The position numbers and the translations under genes were made by a program. The notes beneath the pieces are model-generated. The model worked only from the letters and a program-made list of their open reading frames with translations. It was not told where the DNA came from and did not search any database. Below are positions 47,205-58,248 of a stretch of 64,000 nt of DNA, one piece after another. The DNA lies in the NCBI RefSeq assembly GCF_030867095.1, contig NC_081824.1, positions 116,940,162-117,004,161 on the forward strand, written 5' to 3'. Source of the stretch: Alligator mississippiensis (lineage: Eukaryota; Chordata; Crocodylia; Alligatoridae). Every line of letters starts with the position of its first letter. Positions within the stretch are counted from its first letter, which is position 1.

Positions 47205-48269
47205 ATGGTGTCGACGAGGAGTGCTGCTAGGGCCTCTGCCCAGGGGGACAAGGCTAACCGGGGCTGGTCTGAGGCCTCCACCCAGACCGAGCCCATGGGG
47301 AAGCTGATGTCCCCCTACCTCCTGGCCTGCGGGGGATCCCCAGCAGGGCCGGGGGGGGCAGAGATTGGGGGCCCCCACACCTGTCCGGTAGGTGCCCATC
47401 TTAGGGCTCTGGAGGCGCAGGTGAGGGAGCTCCAGGAGGAGATTAGCAGGCTGAGGGGTATCAGGGAGGCGGAGGATGAAATTGACAGTTATTTCCTTTC
47501 CCTGCAGGACCAGGCACCAATGGAAGAAGCAGCCTGGGGAATGCCCTCCACAGCAGAGTGGCAGACGGTCACATCCAGGACCAGAGCTGTTCGCAGCAAA
47601 CAGGTACCAGTTCCTCCAGTCTAACTGGAGAACAGGTACGAGGCCCTGGTGACCCTGCAGGAGATGGAAGGGGAGGAGGAAACCCTTGGGCAGGAAGAAA
47701 CACCACATTCTTCACACTCCGAACAGGTCTAGAGATCAAAGCGGACCCAGAGGAGGAGGCGACGAGTGCTCGTCATAGGCGACTCCATCCTGAGAGGTAC
47801 GGAAGGGCCCATCTGTCACCGGGACCCCTCAACACGAGAGGTATACTGCCTGCCCAGAGCAAAGATTTGGGATGTGAAGGAGGCAATCCAGGCCAGGATC
47901 AAGCCCACCGATTACTACCCCATGGTCCTAGTCCATGTGGGTACTAATGATGCGGCCAGGAAAACCCCCGATCACCTGATGGCGGACTACAGTGCTCTGG
48001 GCGGCATGTTGAGGGAGTTCAGTGCACAGGTGGTATTCCCTTCCATCCTACCAGTGAACGGACACGGAAGACGGCATGAGAACTACATCCGAGAGACCAA
48101 CTGGCGGCTTCGGCAGTGGTGTCTCGAGGCAGGCTTCGGCTTTCTGGACAATGACCCGCACGTCATGATGAGGGACATGCTCAGTTGGGATGGGCTTCAC
48201 CTGTCCCCCAAAGGTAAGCGTATGTTTTCTTCTAGGTTGGTGGATCTCCTCTGGCGGGCTTTAAACTAG
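47205..48269 (+). pseudogene. CR1 ORF1 with SGNH esterase-like domain (broken)
   Basis: The start at 47205 has A at -3 and G at +4, and the frame opens MVSTRSAARASAQ, typical for CR1 ORF1. Residues about 60-100 form a likely coiled coil (LRALEAQVRELQEEISRLRG). The C-terminal half is an SGNH/GDSL hydrolase-like domain with GDSILRG (nucleophile serine), VGTNDA and DGLHLS (catalytic Asp and His), so the family's catalytic residues are present. CR1 ORF1 is thought to bind the element RNA and help it reach the target; the esterase role is unclear. Two in-frame stops, at 47622-47624 and near 47730, lie between the two halves and split it into an N-terminal piece and an esterase piece with a start at 47766. 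Confidence 0.9.
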
Positions 48270-48488
48270 GCTCGCCAGGGGGAGGGGAAGATGAGGGTGG
48301 GGGAAGCTGTGGACCACCAAACCATGTGGCACCCACAAGGACAGCCCAGCCTGAAGAAAGAGAACATTGGGAACCTGCAAGACGTGGGGAGACCAGCACT
48401 ACAGAACAGGTAAGAAACAAGAAGGTAAGAAATAAGGGGCCCCTTGGGACTCGGAGCGGGGGGGGCAGCAAAGGCACCTGTCGCAGGG

Positions 48489-50889
48489 CTCAAGTGCCTA
48501 TATACTAATGCTAGGAGCATGGGAAACAAGCAGGATGAACTAGCGCTCCTGCTTGCACAAAATACTTAAGACTTAGTAGGGCTAACGGAAACCTGGTGGG
48601 ATTCGTCCCACGACTGGGTGGTACATATTGGACAGAAAGGACAGGGTGGGGAAAAAGGGGGAGGGGTTGCGCTCTATGTCAATGAGCAATATACGTCAAC
48701 ACTCATCAAGACGGAATCCAAGGATGAGGAAGTAGAAGGATTGTGGGTTAGGCTACATGGGGGGCAAGGAGAAAGGGATTTGGTGGTAGGGGTCTGCTAC
48801 AGACCCCCACATCAAGGGGAAGAAATAGATGCGGGGCTCCTGAGGCAGCTCACGGAGACCATAAAAGCTAAGGAGATGGTAGTCATGGGGGACCTAAACT
48901 ACCCAGACATCTGCTGGGAGACACAGACGGCAAAGTCCCACTGCTCACGCAGGTTTCTAACCTGTGTACAGGACCTCCACCTGACACAGGAGGTACACAG
49001 TCCCACTAGGGGGAATGCCATACTGGATCTGGTATTGGCAACGGGGGATGACATGGTAGGGGACCTACAGATCGGTAGCCATCTGGGGGACAGTGATCAC
49101 CTAATAATAGAATTTACCATAAGGCGTCGAGTGGGTAAGGTAACTAGTAGGGTGAAAGTGCTAGACTTTAGGAAAGCTGATTTAAATGAACTCAGGCGAT
49201 TAGTCAAGGACACACTGCAGAGTAGGAGTTTTGAAGTGATGGGAGCCCAAGAAGGGTGGCTGTGCCTTAAGGAAACGATCCTTCGGGCACAAAGCAAGAC
49301 GATCCCAGTGCAGGGTAAAAGAGGGGCACGACAAGTCTCTCACTGGGGTTGTAGAGAGGCAGCAGCAAGGCGCCAGACTTCCATATGTAGATCCTGAGGT
49401 GGTGCAGAGTCATTTGGAAGAACTGGATGCCTTTAAATCGGCAGGCCCGGATGGGCTCCATCCAGCGGTGCTGAAGGCACTGGCCGACATCATTGCAGAG
49501 CCACTGGCGGGAATATTCGAACGCTCGTGGCGCACGGGCCAAGTCCTAGAGGACTGGAAAAGGGCTAATGTGGTCCCCATTTTCAAAAAGGGGAGGAAGG
49601 AGGACCCGGGCAACTATAGGCCAGTCAGTCTCACCTCCATCCTTGGTAAAGTCTTTGAAAAAATTATCAAGGCTCACATTTGTGAAAGCCCGGCAGGGCA
49701 AATTATGCTGAGGGGAAACCAGCACGGGTTTGTGGCGGGCAGATCGTGCCTGACCAATCTAGGCTCTTTCTATGACCAGGTTACGAAACGCTTGGACACA
49801 GGAGGAGGGGTGGATGTCGTATACTTAGACTTCAGGAAGACCTTCGATACGGTATCCCACCCCATACTGGTGAACAAATTAAGAGGCTGTGATGTGGATG
49901 ACTGCACAGTCCGGCGGGTGGCGAATTGGCTAGAGGGTCGCACCCAAAGAGTCGTGGTGGATGGGTCGGTCTCGACCTGGAAGGGTGTGGGCAGTGCGGT
50001 CCCGCAGGGCTCAGTCCTTGGACCGATACTCTTTAATGTCTTCATCAGCGACTTGGATGAGGGAGTGAAATGTACTCTGTCCAAGTTTGCAGATGACACA
50101 AAGCTATAGGGAGAAGTGGACACGCCGGAGGGCAGGGAACAGCTGCAAGCAGACCTGGACAGGTTGGACAAGCGGGCAGAAAACAACAGAATGCAATTCA
50201 ACAAGGAGAAATGCAAAGTGCTGCACCTAGGGAGGAAAAATGTCCAGCACACCTACAGCCTAGGGAATGACCTGCTGGGTGGCACGGAAGTGAAAAGGGA
50301 TCTTGGAGTCCTAGTGGACTCCAAGATGAACATGAGTCGGCAGTGTGATGAAGCCATCAGAAAAGCCATTGGCACTTTATCATGCATCAGCAGATGCATG
50401 ACGAATAGGTCCAAGGAGGTGATACTTCCCCTCTATCGGGTGCTGGTCAGACCGCAGTTGGAGTACTGCGTGCAATTCTGGGTGGCACAATTCAAGAGGG
50501 ATGCGGATAACCTGGAGAGGGTCCAGAGAAGGGCAACTCGTATGGTTAAGGGCCTGCAGACCAAGCCCTACGAGGAGAGACTAGAGAAACTGGACCTTTT
50601 CAGCCTCCGCAAGAGAAGGTTGAGAGGCGACCTTGTGGCTGCCTATAAGTTCATCACGGGGGCACAGAAGGGAATCGGTGAGTATTTATTCACCAAGGCA
50701 CCCCCGGGGGTTACAAGAAATAATGGCCACAAGCTAGCAGAGAGCAGATTTAGATTGGACATTAGGAAGAACTTCTTCACAGTTCGAGTGGCCAGGGTCT
50801 GGAACGGGCTCCCAAGGGAGGTGGTGCTCTCCCCTACCCTGGGGGTCTTCAAGAGGAGGTTAGATAACCATCTAGCTGGGGTCATCTAG
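48489..50889 (+). pseudogene. CR1 ORF2 endonuclease-reverse transcriptase (broken)
   Basis: The N-terminal AP-type endonuclease carries NARSMGNKQDELALLLA, TETWWDSSHDW, YRPPHQGEEIDAG, MGDLNYPDICW and SDHLIIEF. RT begins in another frame with [56 protein letters not shown] (Gly to Ala just before VPQG) and the active site SKFADDTK. The C-terminal region runs to YLAGVI-like text at 50889. Breaks are a TAA at 48567-48569, a frame change with loss of most of the endonuclease-RT linker near 49330-49390, and a TAG at 50107-50109 where relatives have TGG. The start codon is uncertain; 48489 marks the first recognisable part. Confidence 0.92.
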
Positions 50890-51136
50890 ACCCAGCACAC
50901 TTTCCTGCCTATGCAGGGGGTCGGACTCGATGATCTATTGAAGTCCCTTCCGACCCTAACATCTATGGATCTATGAATCTATGAATGCCTTATGACTGTC
51001 CACCTCAAGCTCAGTAACAACCAGTATGCTACGATCATAAGCGTGTACACCCTCACACCTAATGATTAAGAAGTCAACAAGGAAGAGTTCTACTTTACTG
51101 TAAACACAGTCCTGACTGCCACTGCCAAGGAAGATA

Positions 51137-52092
51137 AGCTCTGTGGCGGGCCAGTAGGGGGTGCTCCTGCACTGAGCCACCCACCTCACTGTGCCCAACC
51201 ACCTTCCAGGTTTCAAGTGCCTGCTTGGGGGCACCTCACATCTGGCTGACCCCCTTCCTGAAGCACACCCACTAGCCTGGGGGTAGAGCTGCCACCATCC
51301 AGGGACAGACTTGATTCTGGCATGGTGTCCCCTGGGATATACAGGCCTAATAGGCCTCAAGGGTCCTTGACTCACTTCAAGAACTTGGGTGCTTCCCTCA
51401 GTCGGATGCACAAGTAGTGGTCTTCCTAAGTCAGCTGAACCAAGGGGACCCCAAGGCATAATCTATACCCACTCCCAATCAGTCTCCCATGCTAGGTACA
51501 AGGAGAACTTTATTGGTTACAAGGAGTAGGGTTGGAATAGGGTACAGAGTTGAGTAGTATCAGAGAAATCCCATAGAGCAAACAGGGTGGCTGGAGTAGC
51601 GTTTGATCATGCATCTGAGTTACTGCAAGCTATATATCTAGTTAGATCTCAGGTAGATTACTCACTAGTATCATCCAGAGGCAGGTGGAGATTTCCTCTG
51701 GAGGCAGGCAGTTCATTGATCATGAGTTTTGAGAGAAAGAGCAAGTTTCAGATGGTCCATCTCTTCTCTCTCTCTGAGTTTTCCTCATAGCTGCTGCCTC
51801 CTCCTCCTGGGCAGTCCTTAACTTATATAGCCCTTATGACCTCATTTACCTGGTCCAATGGATGCCAGCACCTGTTGGCTGTCAGCCAACCAATTTGAAA
51901 TGCATCACTGGTTGTTGGGCAGACTGGCAGCCTCTAGCCCACCAGGGAGCCCCCTCCCTCAGGAATGTATCCAGCTCAGGTTACCTAAAGATATAGGGTA
52001 AGGTGTGTACCCTCTGTATGGCCTATACTAACCAAATTGTCACAGAACAGAGTTTTTGTGGAGAAACAGAGGTGGCTTTCTGCCACAAGCTC
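51137..52092. mobile_element. Solo LTR of an endogenous retrovirus or LTR retrotransposon
   Basis: The element at 51142-52087 (946 bp) starts TGTGGCGGG and ends TCTGCCACA, giving the TG...CA ends with a 6-bp inverted repeat that LTRs carry. AGCTC flanks both sides (51137-51141 and 52088-52092). A TATA-like TTATATAG lies at 51823-51830. No AATAAA is evident after it. No primer-binding site, gag, pol or env accompanies it, so it is a recombined solo LTR. A 5-bp duplication fits several ERV and Gypsy groups. The host LINE frame reads through after removal, which confirms the borders. Confidence 0.82.
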
Positions 52093-54094
52093 ATCCTCAT
52101 GGGTGACTTCAACAAAAGAGTTAAGCAATACACTGAACTCTGGAATGGCACCATTGGGAAAGAACGAGTGGGAAAGTCAATTCCAATGGTATCCTTCTCC
52201 TTAGTAAATGTGCAGAGCATGACTTGCTCATCACAAATACTATCTTCAGAAAGAGTGACAAACATAAGAACACTTGGAAACACCCACGCTCTGATCACTG
52301 CCAATGATTATTATCAATAATATAGTCAAGATTCCATTATCATACTGATGTTGACATCATCCAAGCCTTGAGAGGTGCAGATGGCTGTTGGATGGACCTC
52401 CATTTAGTCAGATCAGTTGTGGACATGAAGCTTTCACCACAACACTGTAAAAATCCAAAAGGAATGTAGAAGAGATTTAATATAAAGGCACTTAAAAACC
52501 AAGCTAGATATAAGACTCTTCAGCAACACCTTACTGAGAGGCTCTCTGACCTACCTGATAACATCAACTATATCCAGGCACATTGGCAGGAACTTAAGAA
52601 GTTATTCACAAGGCATGTGCTGAATCAATTGGATACTCCACTTACCATCACTAAGATTGGTTTGATGAGAATCATGAGGAAATCCTAGCACTTATCCATC
52701 AGAAGAGAACCATATTCTGCAGTTGAAAAAATGAACTCTCCAGCCAGGCAAATGAGAGGCTTACCACCAGATTAAAGCTATAGTTCAGAGGAGGCTACAG
52801 GATATCAAGAACCAGTGGTGGCAAGCGAAGGCCATGGAGATCCAGAGTGCTACTGATCAATATGATGAGAAGCTTTTTTCAAACAATAAAAGCCATATAC
52901 AGGCCACATTCCAATGGCCCAACCCCCTTGTGATCCCAGGACAGGTCCACCCTTCTCATGGATAACGTATCTATCAAACAACACTGGAAGGAACACTTCA
53001 TGATTCTATTCAACTATGAATCTGAGGTCTCAGCTGCCATCATTGAGTCTATCCATCAACACCTAGTAATAAAATCTCTTGCTGATCTCTCAATCTTTAG
53101 TGAAGTCTGGTGTGCCATCACTCAGACCAAGAACAATAAGATGCCAGGACCAGATGGCATTCCCTCAGAGGTCTTCAAAGCTGGTGGAAAAGCACTAGTG
53201 CAAAAAACTTCATCAACTTCTCATCAAAACAGGAGTTAACAAGGAAGCTCTATCTGACTTAAAGAATTCCAACATCGTGACTATCTTCAAGAAAGGGGGA
53301 AAGTTAGTGTGTGGGAACTACTGAAGCATTGCTGTCCTCTCCATTGCTGGGAAGATTCTTACTTGCATCCTTCTGAATTGCATCCTCCCCCTTGCCAAAG
53401 ATGTCCTTCCAGAATCCCAGTGTGATTTTAAACCATCACAGGGTGCTACCAGCATGATTTTTGTTGCATGACAAACCTAGGAGAAGTGATGAAATCAACA
53501 TCAGGAGCTGTATATGTCATTCATTGACCAAACCAAGACCTTCAACTCCAGCAATTGTGAAGCCTTATGGAAGGTGCTGGCTAGGTTTGATTGTCCACTG
53601 AAGTTCATCAGCATCCTCAGGCTACTCCATGTTGGGGTGACCACCACAGTCCTTTGCAATGGATCAGAGACAGACCCATTTATCATCTGCACTGGTGTCA
53701 AGCAGGACTGCATCAGCACCCCAACCCTTTTCTCCATCTATCTTATTGTGATTTTGATTCTCATCCATGACCGCCTTCCTCCCAGAATTGGGGTTATCAA
53801 ATGGACTGTCAGCTTTCCAATCTGTTGCACCTCCACAAAAAAAGAAAGTTACCAAGACTGGCATCACCAACCTTCAGTACACTGAAGACTGTGTTATTCT
53901 CATGCACACTGAGACTGAACTGCAGTCTGTCCTTGACCTTTTTTCAGGGGCCTATCATAGCCTGGGACTCTCCCTCAACATTGGGGAGACAAAGTGCTCT
54001 ATCAGCCTGTCCAGCATAAGCTTCCCCTCTCCCCCCACAAATTACCTTTGGTGGAGAACGTCAAGCATTTTCCATACCTTGGCAGTCACTTCCT

Positions 54095-54118
54095 CCAGTC
54101 AGTCAGTCAGTCAGTCTT
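54095..54118. repeat. (CAGT)n tract
   Basis: About five CAGT units near the 3' part of the older LINE. A short microsatellite. Confidence 0.9.
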
Positions 54119-54895
54119 GATGTAGAAATCAAACATAAGATTTGCTTTGCCAGTGTATCCTTTGGAAAGCTTCTTCTCCATGTCTGTCTCAACCAAGATC
54201 TACAGATGGAAACTAAGATCCTGATCTTCAAAGCAGTAGCTATCCCCACGCTTCTCTACAGGTGTGAGACTTGGGAGATATATCAAAGGCATCTTAAGCA
54301 CCTGGAATGGTTGTATCAACATTGACTCCGGAAGATGCTTTGCATTAGATGGGAAAACCACTGCTTTAATCTTTTGCATTAGGTGGGAAGATCACCAATG
54401 CCAGCGTCCTCTCTGCAGCTAACATAACCAGCACTGAGGCAAAGATCATGAAACATCAACTCCCCTGGACTGGCCACTGTGTGCAGATGGCTGACCCTCT
54501 CTCCCAAAGCAAGTCCTCTTCTCTCAGCTCAGTCATGGTAAGAGGACCCATGGATGACAGAAGAAGTGTTACAGTGACACCCTGAAAGCATAACTTTACA
54601 AACTGGGAAGTGCTGGCTGGTAACAGGTCTCAATGGCACTACACTGTACCTCAAGCTACGGTCCACTTTGAAAAGAACCATCTTGCTCAGGAAGCTGAGA
54701 CCAGCAGAGGAGGAAGCAAAGAGCACAACATCCTGGCCAGAAACCGAGGCCCCCTGTCATCTGTGGAAAAACTTGCAGAGCATGGCTTGGACTCTTCAGG
54801 CATCTTAAAACTCACCAATAATCCCTCCCAGCAGACATTATCGTTGTACTGAGAGATAGCCGAAGACTGTGTTGTAAATAATCAGGAGTAAATTT

Positions 54896-55034
54896 TCTAC
54901 TTGTATTTACAGGTAGTAAATTTACTTGCATTGCGAGCAAATTATTGTGCAGTAAGCATGTGTAAATGGTGACACTTTCTGTACAGTAATTAGCTCTAAT
55001 CGTGAGTAAAACATCTCATGTAGATGTGCCCACT
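54896..55034. mobile_element. MITE right-end fragment
   Basis: The right end, complement GGGCACATCTACATGAGATG, at 55031 matches the left end type of the element at 58003 and is followed by ACT as there. Internal text (ATTACTGTACAG, GTAAATTTACTTGC) is of the same kind. The left end is missing. Confidence 0.5.
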
Positions 55035-57849
55035 GATGGTGTAGGGATGCCTTCTGAGTGCAGAGGGCTGGCCCACAAAATGACTGGCTTGTGGACTTTG
55101 AATCAATGCCTCTCCCAGGAGGACTCTATTAGTCAAGCTACTATAAATGTGGCTGGAATTTGAAGCCAAACTTCCTGCCAGGAGGCTGGCAGGGTTACCA
55201 CTGCGTGGGTGAGCTATCCAGTGGTTTGGAAGGATAGAAATTACACCTTCTTTTATCCACAGGAGTGAATCTGACCCTTTGTCTTCTCTCCCCACAGAGT
55301 CCCATTGGAAAGCAGCAAAGGAAAAATGTTCTGATGAGTCAGTTTGTTAAAACCCTTGGCTCCAAGTCAAATGCAAAATAAACAAATGCAGAGTCAAACC
55401 CAGGGCATGTCATTTCAGGATTGCACTGGGGTCATCCAACTCCTGACATTTGGTGATTATTTATTTGTGGGCATGGATCCAACCATACTTAGTGAAAAAA
55501 GTGCAAGAAATACAATAAGAAACTAAGAAATGAGCTATTATACCCTGACCTGGGTAGGAGTTACTAGCCAAGACCTCCCTTCAATAAAGAGAATATGTAA
55601 AGTCAAGGACTGGAGGAAGACTCTGGGATATTTCTGGGGTCAACAGCCTAAGATAAATAGATTTTACTCCCAGGGTGTTCCTGTCCCATTGCTCAACATG
55701 GGCTACTAGTCACGAGCACTACCGTAACTGGAGATTGATTTCCAATCAGTGCACCTCACACGGAATGGACCCTCACATGGTCACTCAGGTATTTGCATTA
55801 CAACAACTAAGCTTAAAATGCATACCATAAAGTATTAAGAATAACATTTCCAAAGTCAGTAAAACAGCTAAAAAAAAAAGCTGTTCAGGAGAACAGGGGT
55901 AGGTCATGAGTGAGGCAAAGCAGTGTACTCAGCAGAAGCAAACTGAAGTCCATAAACAGATGGTGTCATATTATACTACAATAAGATTCTAGGGTTTGCA
56001 GCTTTAATATCAGTAGGGACTAATGTAGAGAAAGGCTGAAAACAATATCATCATGTTAAAAATATCAAAGAAATATCATATTTCTATGAAATCTCCAGCC
56101 AGCTACTGGTTTCTATTTTCCTTAGAAGTACTTAGGGCAACATCCACGTTTCTGTTACAACTGCTAAATTGAGACCATGGCACCTTTCCAACTGCAAAAC
56201 CATCATATTTCCAGAGTTTTCCTGCTACCCTCGCCTGCTGAATGGCTAAATCCCAAATAGGTTACTACAAGTATTATAAATGTGCTGCAGGCTAGCCCTT
56301 CCCACTTCCAGGCCCCTGTGTGAAGTAGGGTGAGACTATAAAGAGAAACCGAGTCAGTGACCCCAATCCTTCCCTGCAATGGTACAACTCTGCTCAGCTA
56401 TCTTGAGGCAAAGCTGTTCTAAAACTGGCATAGCAGACCTGGGAAGGATTTCCTGACGGAGGCATGGCCAAGGTAAAGAGGCCATCACTTTTGCATCCCA
56501 TGCTCCTGTAATGAAGGGTGGTTGCAATAGTGCTATTCTAAATGTACAAGAGATTAGCCTGGCACTGAATAGGACTCCAGGGTTACAGAAGCATAATGGC
56601 AGCGTAAACCACTTTTTCACCCTTCCTACAAATTAGCCAGTAGGTAGCATTTGAAGGTGGGTTAGGTTGAGGCAAAGGTTCAGATTTGGGGTATGAAGTT
56701 GATGCAGGAACAAAGGGGATTCAAGAGCATCAAAATATCATGAAGTATTTATGTTAGATTTCAGAACAAAATGTCATCTCCTGAGATTGGTTGATCTTGT
56801 AATAATACTTTTAAAATGCTAAAAGGAATCTGCCTAATACCATGTGATATGTCTTTACCTGAATAGGGACTGTAGTATATGAATTTGAGTGTATCATTAC
56901 AAGAATGATAGGTAACACATTGTCTTTCCTACTGGCCCTACTAATCGCCTGAAACCGCATTTCTCATCACTCTTGTTTTGATTTTAAGGGTGGACAAGGG
57001 GACACTGAATAAAACTTTGTTATCTGCAGAGACCTTGTTTTATTCAGTGTTTAGGACTGTTGTGCCATCATGATAAAACTTCACAAAAGTAAGATAATTA
57101 GAGAGGGAAAAAATGAGGTAAGTAGGAATCTGAAGGGGATACTTATGGCTGAATGGGATAGACCACCTAATTTTGCTTCTCCTGCTCTGATAATTTACTA
57201 TCCCCATGGTCACTTTAATGCCACAGTCTCAGTGAGGCCCATTAGTAATGCTGCATGGTTTTGTCCAAGGGCACCTTACTGTGCTAAATCATCTCCAAAC
57301 AACTTATCTTAGATTGCTTTTTAATACCGAGGTCATATTGAAACCACCATGACCTTAGAGAATGATTCTCACTTTTCATTATTATGTATTTCAGAAATGC
57401 AGGTCTTAGTACCTTTTGGAACTGGTTAGATCTCTTCTGTTCCTGCTGTTTTGCACAGGCTCAATGGTGAGCATTGGAGCACTCCTCCCGCCACCTAGTG
57501 TTTGGCTGCCACCATTGCATTGAATCAACATTAAAGTTACAGGGTAAAATCATTGCATGAGAAAGCTCCAGCAAAGATTGGGGAGGAGAGTTCTGCCTAC
57601 CTATTATTTCTGCTATTAATGGGACCACAATTCTGAACTTTTGCTATTGAAACAGCAGCAGCATATGTGTGGGTTTTATATATCAAAAGCACACACAAAA
57701 GGAAAGAAAGGAAGAAGTTGGAAATCATTTCATGGATCAGGAAGAGAACTGATATTCATGAAGACAGGACTAAGATTTGGGTTCATCAGAAAGGAGTAGA
57801 GCAATTTATTCTCTTTGTGCATACAAAAAAGAGAATACTGACCTGGTGG
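55035..57849. other. Repeat-poor stretch, no gene seen
   Basis: Nearly 3 kb without recognised elements except a small hairpin at 57002-57050. There is a purine-pyrimidine mirror around AAAACAGCTAAAAA near 55860. Confidence 0.4.
57002..57050. repeat. Perfect 14-bp hairpin
   Basis: ACACTGAATAAAAC at 57002-57015 is the exact complement of GTTTTATTCAGTGT at 57037-57050, with a 21-base loop. The function is unknown. Confidence 0.85.
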
Positions 57850-58002
57850 ATGGGGGGATTGGAAGCGGAAAATGGTAGAGTCAGGACTAGAAAGCTTCAT
57901 GTCTCAGTTCTCTCACCTACTGAAACTACAGTACTAGACAAATTGCTTAATTTCTCTATACCAAAATGTAATGAAATAATGATGATAATAATGCTACTCA
58001 CT
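57850..58002 (+). mobile_element. Probable MIR-type SINE remnant
   Basis: CTAGACAAATTGCTTAATTT, then CTCTATACCAAAATGTAATG, then AATGATGATAATAATGCTAC, follows the MIR 3' half in order. It ends at the MITE at 58003. Confidence 0.6.
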
Positions 58003-58248
58003 GGGTGTGTCTACATGAGATGCTAACTGCGCGCTAGCCTAATAACACTGCACAGTAGCATGCTGGGCAAAACCCGTGCTAATACATTACTGCACAGTAG
58101 TATTAGGCTACTACACAGTTGATGTCCAAAAAAACCTGTGCACCAGCTGCACAAGTTACTGCACATTGATTTAGTACTTGGTTATCCAAGTGCTAAACAT
58201 AATGAGCAGCAACTACGGTGCATTAATGAAAGTGTAGATGCACCCACT
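58000..58248. mobile_element. MITE with 3-bp ACT duplication
   Basis: The element at 58003-58245 (243 bp) starts GGGTGTGTCTACATGAGATG, and the complement of its end reads GGGTGCATCTACACTTTC. ACT flanks both sides. The interior has repeated GCACAGTAGYA and TTACTGCACA words. It is a Harbinger-like MITE and lies at the end of a MIR remnant. Confidence 0.72.

Larger units (their letters stand above)
46777..50983 (+). mobile_element. Nearly full-length CR1 LINE
   Basis: This 4.2-kb copy has a GC-rich 5' UTR with a CAG tract (46777-47204), ORF1 (47205-48269), ORF2 (about 48489-50889) and a short 3' UTR ending in ATCTATGA units. It sits inside the endonuclease frame of an older LINE, whose frame rejoins cleanly across it. 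Bases ATGAAT at the right border are shared by tail and target. The copy is well preserved but dead: two stops in ORF1, one stop plus a linker deletion plus a second stop in ORF2. The length is close to that of full CR1 elements minus the missing linker. Confidence 0.95.
46395..54880 (+). mobile_element. Degraded YADD-type LINE (not CR1), split by two insertions
   Basis: Three pieces on the plus strand (46395-46776, 50984-51141, 52088-54880) read as one LINE protein once the CR1 (46777-50983) and solo LTR (51142-52087) are removed. The frame continues across both cuts: GT|NECLMTVHLKL at the first, and DK|LILMGDFN at the second. Landmarks are an endonuclease start (RTNIVARELARYDISIAALS), GDFNKRV, PGPDGIPSEVFKAGG, IDQTKTFNSS, GVKQDCISTP and YTEDC in place of a YADD-type active site. 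The family resembles endonuclease-RT proteins often labelled craniofacial development protein 2-like, probably of the RTE side of LINE diversity, but the clade is uncertain. Many stops and frameshifts make it a fossil. Confidence 0.82.

Noticed and set aside
52958..53239. Host gene with an exon encoding PGPDGIPSEVFKAGG
   Set aside because: This is the reverse transcriptase of the older YADD-type LINE, colinear with its other fragments.
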